A DNA stretch of 48,321 nucleotides from Oscillospiraceae bacterium (GTDB lineage: Bacteria > Bacillota > Clostridia > Oscillospirales > Acutalibacteraceae), in assembly GCA_015065585.1 (NCBI GenBank), contig SVQC01000010.1:1-48321 (forward strand). Reading direction: 5' to 3'. A model generated the notes under the pieces. The model ran no database searches, was not told where the DNA came from, and saw only the letters and a program-made list of their open reading frames with translations. Shown here one piece after another: positions 17,119-25,005 of this stretch (the first letter of the stretch is position 1; every line of letters begins with the position of its first letter). The position numbers and the translations under genes were made by a program.

Positions 17119-17223
17119 TTTTTATCACCCAATAAAAGTTTTGACAAAAAATTTAATTATATTCACTTTAAAAATTCAAAATGAGTTCATATAAATTTAA
17201 AAATTAGAAGTTAAAATAAAAAT

Positions 17224-17274
17224 GTACTTAAGGAAGCCGCAATCCTTAAGGTACGCTTCTCATTTTTGAGAAGC
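17224..17274. repeat. two tandem hairpins of unknown function
   Basis: Hairpin 1 (17224-17254) pairs GTACTTAAGG with CCTTAAGGTAC, leaving one bulge. Hairpin 2 (17255-17274) is GCTTCTCA-TTTT-TGAGAAGC. They directly abut each other in the spacer between the terminator at 17293-17335 and the M23 gene. On the minus strand the first is followed by ATTTTTATTT, so it could terminate transcription or be part of a 5' leader. Confidence 0.5.
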
Positions 17275-17292
17275 TCTCTCCTCAAACCCCTT

Positions 17293-17335
17293 AAAAAGAT
17301 AAGCGCCCGAGTTTTCTCGGGCGCTTATCTTTTTT
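17293..17335. terminator. strong bidirectional terminator after the ABC operon
   Basis: AAAAAGATAAGCGCCCGA pairs with TCGGGCGCTTATCTTTTTT through an 18-bp stem with A and T runs on both sides. It lies immediately after the DUF4340 stop codon. Confidence 0.95.
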
Positions 17336-17336
17336 A

Positions 17337-18848
17337 TTACGGTATTAATTTACCGGCAAGCTTTAATATTCGCTCGTAGGCGGTGGCCGGAATCTGTCCC
17401 ATGGGATTAGCTCCTACCGAGTACTGATATCTTGTATCGCTTATTTTTGTAAAGCTGATTACAGTATCGTCACTACCGTCATTATGAACTATAGTCACTA
17501 CCGTTTCAGGTTTTTTGGAAGTCGAAACGGTATTAAAATCAATAGCCGTGGTCTGTACGAATTCAGCATAAAAGTCTTGGAAGTCCTCTGCCTTGATTTG
17601 CTTGTCACCAACGCTAATATTATATTCCTCATTATCGCTGTCATAAAGAACGTCAAAGGTAGCATTTACCTTACCTGAAAGCTTAAAGCTTTTAATGCTC
17701 TGTATGGTTTCTACCGCCATAAAGCCGAAATAGAAATCCTTTTCCTCGTTCTCTAAAAATGCAAGTTTGGTAATCGGAACAGTTCTTATCATTTTGTCGG
17801 TAGATGAAGCAACGAAAAAGTCTATCATATCAGAATCCGTGGGGGTAATTTTATAGGTATAATCCACACCGGCAACCCTTAGAGTTATTACCCACATAGG
17901 CTTGTCAAGACCGAATTTTTTAAGACTCTGCGCAGACTGGTCATAGGAAACGGCAGAAGAAGAGGCAACGCCGTTAGCAAATACGTCTAAAATATCCTCA
18001 ACACCGTTTGCCATACGAAGCAAGGGCGAGGTACAGATATAATTTGCAAAATCGTTAAACAATCCGTCCTTGTTAGGCTTAAACACAAGGGTTTTGTTAA
18101 ACTTTGTTCCCGATATGGTAAGAGAATCAAAGGTGTCAAGAGTGCCCTCGCTGTTAAAATATCCTGCATTCTTATCGTTTTTTTCCACAGCAGGAATTAT
18201 CGTAGCAATAGCAAGGTCCAGGGGCATTACCGTAAGACCCGATACTACGCCTGCCTGAACAAGATAAACTGTTTCAGGCTCGGTGGAAAGAAGCAGATAA
18301 CAATATTGGCCGTCGCCGGTTTTGTTGCCGAATTTAACGGTGTATGACTGCTCCGCGCCTCCTCCCTCAACTGTAGCCTCAACGACGGGTTTATCTAAAC
18401 CGTACTGTTCGAGAGAAGAAAGAGTGTATTGCTCATAAGACACCATATTGGAAACGTAGCCGACAATCTGAGAAAGGGAGGCGCTGTCAACAAGAGTTCT
18501 GTCATAGCCCTCAAGAATAAAGGTATCCTCACCCTCTTCGTCCTTATCGGCAACAATAACCAAGGTAGCATTTTCGTGCTTAACCGTCACCTTTTTAATT
18601 TCCGTAGTAGGTACGTTTAAAAAGGTTACGCCTTCATTCATTTCAACGGGGTCAACGGTTTTTTCAGGTATTAACTTCACAACGAGAACTGTTCCCGTTG
18701 CTATAATTGCCACCGCCAAAACAGCGGCAATTATCTTTTTAGCAAGAGAAAACTTGCTTTTTTTACCTTTATCTATATGCTCTTCGGGAGCAGAAAAAAT
18801 AGTAGATTCTTCCGCCTGCTCTAATGGTTCTTTTTCAAATTCTGCCAT
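17337..18848 (-). CDS. DUF4340 domain protein of the Gld-type ABC system
   Basis: The 503 residues comprise a cytosolic N-terminus of about 35 residues, one membrane segment (about 37-58) and a large extracellular part. The extracellular part contains two DUF4340-type repeats, with recurring patterns such as SLEQYGLDKP and SLKKFGLDKP. It is the last gene of the ABC cluster. Its start overlaps the GldG-like stop by one base (TAATG), so translation is coupled. Family knowledge: DUF4340 proteins accompany GldG-like/ABC-2 systems in many bacteria, but the substrate is unknown. A role as an extracytoplasmic accessory subunit is inference. Confidence 0.85.
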   Translation of the reverse strand: MAEFEKEPLEQAEESTIFSAPEEHIDKGKKSKFSLAKKIIAAVLAVAIIATGTVLVVKLIPEKTVDPVEMNEGVTFLNVPTTEIKKVTVKHENATLVIVADKDEEGEDTFILEGYDRTLVDSASLSQIVGYVSNMVSYEQYTLSSLEQYGLDKPVVEATVEGGGAEQSYTVKFGNKTGDGQYCYLLLSTEPETVYLVQAGVVSGLTVMPLDLAIATIIPAVEKNDKNAGYFNSEGTLDTFDSLTISGTKFNKTLVFKPNKDGLFNDFANYICTSPLLRMANGVEDILDVFANGVASSSAVSYDQSAQSLKKFGLDKPMWVITLRVAGVDYTYKITPTDSDMIDFFVASSTDKMIRTVPITKLAFLENEEKDFYFGFMAVETIQSIKSFKLSGKVNATFDVLYDSDNEEYNISVGDKQIKAEDFQDFYAEFVQTTAIDFNTVSTSKKPETVVTIVHNDGSDDTVISFTKISDTRYQYSVGANPMGQIPATAYERILKLAGKLIP

Positions 18849-20494
18849 TATTTATTTCTCCTTCTAAAGAATATAACAAAGGCAACAACCAGAATTGCTA
18901 CGGGAATTACAGCGGCGAAAATTACTCTTACTACCTTTGCGGAAGAAGATGATACCACATAAAGCTCAGAGGTAGCGTCCAATTTTTTAGCCTCAAATAC
19001 AATGGAGGTGTCACGAACGCCCGTTACAAAGCGGATAATATCAATATTAAGAGCATCGTAATCCATCATACTCTTATAGCTTACCGAATAAAGCTCGGAA
19101 ATAAAGTCAACACTTGAAAAAGCAACGACACGGCTGTACGACGGTACGTTGTCAACGAATTCCGACTCGGTAGACATGGCGCAGGAAGCAAACTTTCTCA
19201 TTTCATAGCCTTCGGGCTTTTTGCTTACGTCGGTCTTTACAGGAACAAGAGCGCTTGTGCCGTTGGTGGAGAGAATAACGTTTATTTCTCTGCCTGCATA
19301 AGCGGCATCCTCAGATGCGGTAAGACCGATGTTATATCCGCTGGCAAAATACTGACCGGCGCTTATAAAGGAAAAATCACTTGTTGCAGAAAGGGATAAA
19401 TAGGTAGAATAGTCGGCTTCCATATGCAAGGAATCGTTAGTTTCCAAAACAATGCCCGGTTCTACAACCAGACCCCATTCCGCAAGGAAATTATAAAGGT
19501 TGGGAAGATTCTGATAAGAAGAATCACCGTAGAAAATAAGGTTTTTGCCAAGCTTGTCGTCGTTGGAAAGATACTCGCCGAGAGCAGTAATTTCCGCAGC
19601 GGCAAAGTCCATCGTGGGAGCCGCAATAATAACGGCATCAAGCTCGTCGGATATTTTAGTAACGAGAGTGTCGTTAATGTCAACAACCTCAATATTATTA
19701 AGCTCAAGAACGCTTCTTAAATATGTGAAGGCATCGGTTCTGCTGTGAGAAGCAATAAAGCCCACCTTAACTCTTTCTGCGCTTATTACAGAAGCAATAG
19801 CGCTTGTAAGAGCAGTTTCAAGGTTGCTGCCGTCAATTTCATACATTGTAACACCCATAGCAGCATAGGTATCGTCCTCGGTAGCGGTATAAATATCAGA
19901 AATGTTAAGACTGCGGAAGTTTTTAATTTCGTTTCCGTCCTCGCTTTTGAATTTACAGGTTACGAGAATATCACCGTAGGCGTAATTAGTGCCGTACTCA
20001 CTGATAATAGCGCTAACCTCGGTACCGTTGGGGTCAACATATTCAATACTAATCTTATCGTTTAATTTTCCGTACTGTTCAAGAAGAACGGTGGTCTGGA
20101 AATAATATTCGCTGTTGTTTGTGTAGAACATTTTTGTCTGGGCTGCCTGAGCCATACCGCCGCTATAATAATCTTCGGCAGATTTTGCAAAAATGTATAA
20201 ATTAACTTCCTTGTCAACCGACTTTATATATTCCTTGTTTTCCTTGCTTATGGTGCTTTTCTTTTCGGTAGTAAGGTCATATTCAAGGGTAATTCTGTCG
20301 GCAAGAAAGCCTACTAACATATTAAAGAGAATTGTACCTGCTATAACAAGAGCAATTACGGCAATAGCATAGCCGCCGCGCTTAAATAAATGCTTGTTCT
20401 TTATTTTTTCTTTTTTGCTTCCGAAAACCGCTTTATACAGACGGACAAAGAAATTTGCTATAGCCTTTAATATAAACATAATTTTTTCTTTCAT
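18848..20494 (-). CDS. GldG-like ABC-system auxiliary protein
   Basis: The 548 residues have a membrane segment near 45-65 (YAIAVIALVIAGTILFNMLVG), a long extracytoplasmic region and a C-terminal membrane segment (VIFAAVIPVAILVVAFVIFFRRRNK). The outside region resembles the ABC-type uncharacterised/GldG domain (VGFIASHSRTDAFTYLRSVLELNNIEVVDIN...). The ATG at 20494 has AAGGAGGAAGG upstream; a longer frame to 20518 would enter the permease gene. Despite the Gld name, nothing suggests gliding in this organism. It probably works with the permease and ATPase upstream and DUF4340 downstream. Confidence 0.85.
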   Translation of the reverse strand: MKEKIMFILKAIANFFVRLYKAVFGSKKEKIKNKHLFKRGGYAIAVIALVIAGTILFNMLVGFLADRITLEYDLTTEKKSTISKENKEYIKSVDKEVNLYIFAKSAEDYYSGGMAQAAQTKMFYTNNSEYYFQTTVLLEQYGKLNDKISIEYVDPNGTEVSAIISEYGTNYAYGDILVTCKFKSEDGNEIKNFRSLNISDIYTATEDDTYAAMGVTMYEIDGSNLETALTSAIASVISAERVKVGFIASHSRTDAFTYLRSVLELNNIEVVDINDTLVTKISDELDAVIIAAPTMDFAAAEITALGEYLSNDDKLGKNLIFYGDSSYQNLPNLYNFLAEWGLVVEPGIVLETNDSLHMEADYSTYLSLSATSDFSFISAGQYFASGYNIGLTASEDAAYAGREINVILSTNGTSALVPVKTDVSKKPEGYEMRKFASCAMSTESEFVDNVPSYSRVVAFSSVDFISELYSVSYKSMMDYDALNIDIIRFVTGVRDTSIVFEAKKLDATSELYVVSSSSAKVVRVIFAAVIPVAILVVAFVIFFRRRNK

Positions 20495-20508
20495 AAAAGC
20501 CTTCCTCC

Positions 20509-21213
20509 TTATGCCCATCTGCGTTTTTCAACGCTGCGTACGGTAAGGAACAGAAATACCACGATAAAGGATAAGTAGTAAATAACATCAGGAATACTGA
20601 AAACACCGTCGGCAAAAGCGGCATATCTGTCCATAAGGCCTATAACATTTGTGATTTTTGAAAGCCATTCAACACCCGACATAGAAACAATCGAGTCAAT
20701 AAACATAAGCACTATGTTTGCGCCGACCGTTAAAACAGCGGCAAGGGCGGTACTCTCGGTTAGTGACGAAATAAATATACCGCAGGCAATAAGGGTAGCA
20801 GCAAGAAGCATAGTGCCGAGGATTGCATAAAGGAAAAGCAACCAGTTTACAGTGGCAAAATAAGCCGCAACCACCTGATATATAAGCAGGGGAGAAATAG
20901 CAATAGCGTAAACCGTAAGACAGGCAAGAAATTTACCCATAATAACGGCGGTAACCGAAACGGGCGCTGTAAGAAGCACCTGGTCAACCTTTTGACGCTT
21001 GTCTTCGCTTATTGTTCTCATTGTTAAAAGAGGAATAAGGAAAATGGTAAGATAGAGAGGATAAGCAAAAGGAATTGCAAAAATAGTGGTGCTTCCGTTC
21101 TGATAAAGATAACTGAAAAGCAAACCCTGTACGGCAAAGAACACCGCAAAGAAAAAGTAGGTAATAAGAGAAGTAAAATATGATTTCATTTCTCTTTTGT
21201 AAATAGCAGTCAT
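20509..21213 (-). CDS. ABC-2 type permease (GldF-like)
   Basis: A 234-residue integral membrane protein with six hydrophobic segments and the pattern of ABC-2 permeases. It starts MTAIYKREMKSYFTSLITYFFFAVFF, and includes TMRTISEDKRQKVDQVLLTAPVS between segments 2 and 3, the cytosolic stretch that usually contacts the ATPase. Its start codon overlaps the ATPase stop (TGATG). It forms the membrane channel of the cluster. The substrate is unknown. Confidence 0.9.
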   Translation of the reverse strand: MTAIYKREMKSYFTSLITYFFFAVFFAVQGLLFSYLYQNGSTTIFAIPFAYPLYLTIFLIPLLTMRTISEDKRQKVDQVLLTAPVSVTAVIMGKFLACLTVYAIAISPLLIYQVVAAYFATVNWLLFLYAILGTMLLAATLIACGIFISSLTESTALAAVLTVGANIVLMFIDSIVSMSGVEWLSKITNVIGLMDRYAAFADGVFSIPDVIYYLSFIVVFLFLTVRSVEKRRWA

Positions 21214-22253
21214 CAGTTTTCCTCCTCCATTTCGCTTATTGCCTCGTCAACGGCATCTACTATAACCTCGTCAACTTCAATGGCAGTATCCATATCTTCA
21301 TTAAAGTACTTGCCAACCTCATCTTCACCTGTAAGACGCAGGAATATCTGCTCAAGAGTAAGCTCGTTGCTTGAAAGAGAAAGGAGATTGATTCTGTTTT
21401 TCTCAGCAAGACGCTTAATAAGCTCGCCTCTTATATCGGTGGTATCGGCGGGATAAATTCTATAATCCTTAGTGCCCTTTTCATACTCGCCAAGACACTC
21501 AACAGTCTCAATTTTACGAACGCTGTTTATTGCCGATAAAGCGTCCTCCTCCTTGCCCGCAATTCTGGCAATCAAGGAATGGTCGGTAGAAAGCTTCTTG
21601 GATAACGCTTCGGGGGTATCGTCGGCAATTATGTGACCGCGGTTTATGATAATAACTCGCTTACATACAGCCTGCACCTCAGAAAGGATATGTGAAGAAA
21701 GGATAATTGTGTGATTTTTGCCAAGCTTTGAAATAAGTTCGCGGATTTCAATAATCTGCTTGGGGTCAAGACCAACGGTGGGCTCGTCCAATATAAGTAC
21801 GTCGGGATTGCCCACAAGAGCGCCGGCAATACCTACACGCTGACGGTAACCTTTTGAAAGGTTTTTGATAAGACGGTCGGCAACCTCGGTAATTCTCACA
21901 AGACGGATGATTTCGTCAATGTGAGGGTCCTTCGGGAATTTTACCTTTTTTAAATCGTAAATAAAAAAGAGATACTCTCTCACCGTCATATCAAGATAAA
22001 GGGGCGGAATTTCGGGAAGATAACCGATACGCTTTTTGGCAAGCTCAGGGTCGGTCATAATGTCAAATCCGTCAATTTCTACCTTACCCTGCGTCAAAGA
22101 CAGATAGCCGGTAAGGATATTCATAATGGTAGATTTACCCGCGCCGTTAGGACCGAGGAAACCTACAACCTCTCCCTTTTGAATGGTAAAATTAGCATCT
22201 TTAACGGCAAGGTGGGAACCGTACCGTTTTGTAAGTCCGGATACTTCAATCAT
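21213..22253 (-). CDS. ABC transporter ATP-binding protein (GldA-like)
   Basis: A 346-residue ATPase. Walker A is GFLGPNGAGKSTIMNI (about 32-47). The signature is LSKGYRQRVGIAGAL, Walker B is DVLILDEPTVGLDP, and the switch His lies in ILSSHILSEV. After the standard domain there is the usual ABC-2 C-terminal region, ending in a strongly acidic tail (EDMDTAIEVDEVIVDAVDEAISEMEEEN). It is first in the operon, with GGAGGAG before the ATG. A TATAAT box lies upstream on the minus strand near 22286 without a convincing -35. Confidence 0.93.
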   Translation of the reverse strand: MIEVSGLTKRYGSHLAVKDANFTIQKGEVVGFLGPNGAGKSTIMNILTGYLSLTQGKVEIDGFDIMTDPELAKKRIGYLPEIPPLYLDMTVREYLFFIYDLKKVKFPKDPHIDEIIRLVRITEVADRLIKNLSKGYRQRVGIAGALVGNPDVLILDEPTVGLDPKQIIEIRELISKLGKNHTIILSSHILSEVQAVCKRVIIINRGHIIADDTPEALSKKLSTDHSLIARIAGKEEDALSAINSVRKIETVECLGEYEKGTKDYRIYPADTTDIRGELIKRLAEKNRINLLSLSSNELTLEQIFLRLTGEDEVGKYFNEDMDTAIEVDEVIVDAVDEAISEMEEEN

Positions 22254-22430
22254 TTTGGGAACACTCCTCCAATTTTATTGCTTTACATTATACAGTAAAC
22301 TTTTTGCGAAACTGTAAACATACTGTTAATTCATATAGTAATTATTATACATTATTAATATACTATAAATCAAGAATAAATTTTAAAAAGCCATCTGCTA
22401 AAGGGCATAAAAGAATTTTTTAAAAAATAC

Positions 22431-22459
22431 TTGACAAACTATTAAGGAGTTGATATAAT
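22431..22459 (+). promoter_or_regulatory. sigma-A promoter of the tRNA-Met/tRNA-Glu pair
   Basis: TTGACA (22431-22436) and TATAAT (22454-22459) with a 17-bp spacer are perfect consensus elements 30 bp before the first tRNA, as expected for a strongly expressed stable RNA operon. Confidence 0.92.
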
Positions 22460-22488
22460 GTCAAGGTCACGCGTAGTGGCTCTTTTAT

Positions 22489-22565
22489 GGCGATATAGCT
22501 CAGTTGGCTAGAGCACGCGGTTCATACCCGCGGTGTCGTAGGTTCAAGTCCCACTATCGCCACCA
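22489..22565 (+). tRNA. tRNA-Met (CAT), elongator type
   Basis: A full 77-nt cloverleaf with encoded CCA. The acceptor is GGCGATA/TATCGCC, the D-arm GCTC..GAGC, the anticodon stem CGCGG/CCGCG and the T-loop TTCAAGT. Anticodon CAT is at 22523-22525. The acceptor and D-loop resemble elongator tRNA-Met of Firmicutes rather than the initiator, which has a mismatched 1-72 pair; tRNA-Ile2 is less likely. Confidence 0.95.
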
Positions 22566-22570
22566 TATCC

Positions 22571-22646
22571 GGCCCGGTGGTCAAGAGGCCTAAGACACCG
22601 CCCTTTCACGGCGGTAACACGAGTTCGAATCTCGTCCGGGTCACCA
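22571..22646 (+). tRNA. tRNA-Glu (TTC)
   Basis: A 76-nt cloverleaf with encoded CCA. The acceptor is GGCCCGG/CCGGGTC, the anticodon stem CCGCC/GGCGG and the T-loop GTTCGAATC. Anticodon TTC is at 22605-22607. It lies 5 bp after tRNA-Met on the same transcript. Confidence 0.95.
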
Positions 22647-22684
22647 AAAAAGCAATCATACCCTTTGGTGTGGTTGCTTTTTTC
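22646..22684 (+). terminator. terminator of the tRNA pair
   Basis: AAAAAGCAA.CATACC pairs with GGTGTG.TTGCTTTTTT around a CTTT loop and ends in a long T run, directly after the CCA of tRNA-Glu. Confidence 0.93.
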
Positions 22685-22721
22685 TTGCGTTAGCAAGTGA
22701 GAGATTCGAACAGGACTCTTC

Positions 22722-22749
22722 TTGACTTTAACTGAAAATCGTTTATACT
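22722..22749 (+). promoter_or_regulatory. promoter of the CofE-like gene
   Basis: TTGACT (22722-22727) and TATACT (22744-22749) with a 16-bp spacer lie 48 bp before the ATG at 22797. Confidence 0.7.
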
Positions 22750-22796
22750 ATATTTATACTATATTTGCAAAAGAAATTTACGAGGAGTTTTAAATT

Positions 22797-23597
22797 ATGG
22801 GATTTTGGTATGACGGTAACAAAAACTATGCCGAAAACAAAAGAGAAAAAGAAGGCATAGTTTACTATATACGCGGCGTGCGGGAGGTTGAAGGCAAACG
22901 CCTTGAACGCTACGCCGTTAACACACACTTTATTGAGCGCGGCGAGGATTTATGTCAGCTTGTTGACCGCTACGTAAAGCCTCTTTACGAGGAAGGCGAC
23001 ATTCTTGCCATTGGCGAAAAGGTTGTTGCTATGTGTCAAAACAACACCGTTGAGAAAAAAGACGTGAAAATCGGTTTTCTTGCCCGTACCCTTTCAAAAT
23101 TCGCCACTAAAAACAGCGACGCGGGTATTGGTATGGGTGAGCCTTACAAACTACAGCTTGCCATTAATATGAAGGGTGCTCCTCTTATTCTCTGGGGCGC
23201 TTTCTGGGGCGCTGTCTGCAAAATCTTCGGCAAACGCGGTGTGTTCTACGAAATAGTAGGTCAGGACGTTGCAGGCATTGATGGTTTCTATATGCATTCT
23301 TCCTTTGAAACCTATCACAATTTGGCGGTACTTAACCCCGAAAACCCTGACGGCGCTTGTGAAAAAATCAGCGAAACACTCGGAATTGACGCTATGATTA
23401 TAGACGCCAACGACATTTCTGTAGAAATTCTCGGTACAAGCCCTGCCTTAAGAGAGCTATCCACCCAGTTCTTATGCGAAACCGTAGGAGACAACCCTGC
23501 AGGACAAGATGACGAGCTTACTCCCTTTATTATAATCCGCGATATTAAGGATAAAGAAGCAATGCCTTACGTACCTATGAAAGCAAGAGAAGAATAA
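22797..23597 (+). CDS. CofE-like (F420-0:gamma-glutamyl ligase-like) protein
   Basis: The 266 residues resemble the CofE fold: an N-terminal beta region, GEKVVAMCQNN and a Gly-rich central part (NSDAGIGMGEPYKLQLAINMKGAPLILWGAFWGAV). In methanogens and actinobacteria CofE adds glutamate to coenzyme F420-0. F420 synthesis is not expected in this kind of Clostridium and no other cof gene is nearby, so the substrate here is unknown. GAGGAG precedes the ATG. It stands alone between its own promoter and a terminator. Confidence 0.7.
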   Translation: MGFWYDGNKNYAENKREKEGIVYYIRGVREVEGKRLERYAVNTHFIERGEDLCQLVDRYVKPLYEEGDILAIGEKVVAMCQNNTVEKKDVKIGFLARTLSKFATKNSDAGIGMGEPYKLQLAINMKGAPLILWGAFWGAVCKIFGKRGVFYEIVGQDVAGIDGFYMHSSFETYHNLAVLNPENPDGACEKISETLGIDAMIIDANDISVEILGTSPALRELSTQFLCETVGDNPAGQDDELTPFIIIRDIKDKEAMPYVPMKAREE

Positions 23598-23604
23598 AAA
23601 ATAA

Positions 23605-23637
23605 AAAGAACTGAATCACAAGGATTCAGTTCTTTTC
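23605..23637. terminator. bidirectional terminator
   Basis: AAAAGAACTGAATC and GATTCAGTTCTTTT form a 14-bp perfect stem with A and T tails on either side. It serves the convergent genes ending at 23597 and 23643. Confidence 0.93.
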
Positions 23638-23642
23638 TGTTA

Positions 23643-24041
23643 TTAAGCTTTTACATTAGAAAAAATTTCCGAGCCGTCCTTAGCAACACCTACATAGCTG
23701 TCGTGCTTATATTCTCCGTCCTGTGTTTTACTGATTTTTTTAGAATAAACATAACAGGGCTTTGAGTTATATACAACGTCCTTTACATATTCGAATTTCA
23801 CATAGCTTGCGCTCTCACTATCATAATTACCAAAGACAACGACAAGATTTCTATAGGCTCTGTGATGACCTATTTCTTCCTGCGCGTAAGGGTCGCCCGG
23901 ATTTTCCTCAGAATATTGCTGTTTAGAGGAAGCGTCCATAGCGTCACCTTCGTCATACTTTGAACGGTCAACCTTTTTTGCGCAACCGAAAAGACTAAAC
24001 ACCAAAGCAATTACGGTTATAAACAAAAATATTTTTTTCAT
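23643..24041 (-). CDS. small putative lipoprotein
   Basis: The 132 residues have a lipoprotein signal peptide ending in the lipobox LFGC (Cys20), followed by a charged, Tyr-rich mature part. No domain is recognised. It is monocistronic, with AAAGGAG upstream of the ATG. Location on the outer face of the membrane is inferred from the lipobox. Confidence 0.75.
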   Translation of the reverse strand: MKKIFLFITVIALVFSLFGCAKKVDRSKYDEGDAMDASSKQQYSEENPGDPYAQEEIGHHRAYRNLVVVFGNYDSESASYVKFEYVKDVVYNSKPCYVYSKKISKTQDGEYKHDSYVGVAKDGSEIFSNVKA

Positions 24042-24124
24042 AAAGCATACTCCTTTTTGAGCTTACATTTATATATATAACATAATTTTTTAAAAAATTC
24101 AACAGAATTAATTCTATAAACACA

Positions 24125-24153
24125 TTGTAATCTTAAAAGTTTTGTGATAGAAT
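24125..24153 (+). promoter_or_regulatory. promoter of rsmI-LCP operon
   Basis: TTGTAA (24125-24130) and TAGAAT (24148-24153) with 17-bp spacing precede rsmI at 24184. Confidence 0.65.
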
Positions 24154-24183
24154 TATTTGTAAGACTTTTTTAGGAGGGTAATT

Positions 24184-25005
24184 ATGGCAGGTAAACTTTA
24201 TCTTGTAGGTACGCCTATAGGAAATCTGGGCGACCTGTCGCCACGAGCTGTAAAAACCCTTGAGGAAGCAGATTTTATTGCCGCCGAAGATACGAGAGTT
24301 ACGGTAAAACTACTTAACCACTTAGGACTCAAAAAAACTATGCTCTCCTATTATGAACATAATAAAAAGGCGCGTGGCGGCGAAATAATAGAGCGTTTGC
24401 TTTCCGGTGAAAACTGCGCTCTCGTTACCGATGCGGGTATGCCGGCTATTTCAGACCCCGGCGAAGATATGGTCCGTTTAGCTTATGAAAACGGTATTGC
24501 GGTGGAATCGGTACCCGGTCCCAGCGCCGTTGTTACCGCCCTTGCTATTTCGGGTATGCCTTCTGGCAGATTTACCTTTGAGGGTTTTCTTACGGTAAAC
24601 AAACCGGGCAGACGCGCCCACCTTGCCGAAATAAAGGAAGAAAAGCGGACTATGATTTTTTACGAAGCACCCCACAAGCTTCTTTCTACCCTTTCGGACA
24701 TGCTGGATATTTTAGGGGACAGAGAAATTGCCATTGTTCGAGAGCTTACCAAAATTCACGAAGAGGTTATTCATACAACCTTTAAAAAGGCAATGGAATT
24801 TTATACCGAAAATTCCCCTCGCGGAGAATTTGTACTTATCGTAAGCGGTTTTAAAGAGGAGAAACGGCTTTACACCCTGGAGGAAGCCGTAGAAATCGCA
24901 AAAGAATTTTACGAAAATGGAGAACCTGCCTCCTTGGCGGCAAAAAAGGCGGCTGAAATTACCAATATTAAAAAAGGCGATATATACAGAGGGATGAATA
25001 AATGA
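24184..25005 (+). CDS. rsmI: 16S rRNA (cytidine(1402)-2'-O)-methyltransferase RsmI
   Basis: A 273-residue tetrapyrrole-methylase-fold enzyme that 2'-O-methylates C1402 in the decoding centre. Diagnostic patterns are YLVGTPIGNLGDLSPRAVKTL at the N-terminus, AAEDTR, SYYEHN, TDAGMPAISDPGE and the PGPSAVVTALAISGMP loop. AGGAGG precedes the ATG. Its last four bases overlap the start of the LCP gene (ATGA), so the two are coupled although their functions differ. Confidence 0.96.
   Translation: MAGKLYLVGTPIGNLGDLSPRAVKTLEEADFIAAEDTRVTVKLLNHLGLKKTMLSYYEHNKKARGGEIIERLLSGENCALVTDAGMPAISDPGEDMVRLAYENGIAVESVPGPSAVVTALAISGMPSGRFTFEGFLTVNKPGRRAHLAEIKEEKRTMIFYEAPHKLLSTLSDMLDILGDREIAIVRELTKIHEEVIHTTFKKAMEFYTENSPRGEFVLIVSGFKEEKRLYTLEEAVEIAKEFYENGEPASLAAKKAAEITNIKKGDIYRGMNK

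Noticed and set aside
17224-17274. Known riboswitch or SRP/6S RNA
   Set aside because: Two simple hairpins do not match the conserved cores of SRP, 6S or common metabolite riboswitches that I know.
22440-22746. Larger tRNA cluster or rRNA operon
   Set aside because: Only two tRNAs fold. The sequence after the terminator contains a T-arm-like string, but its flanks cannot form a T-stem or acceptor.
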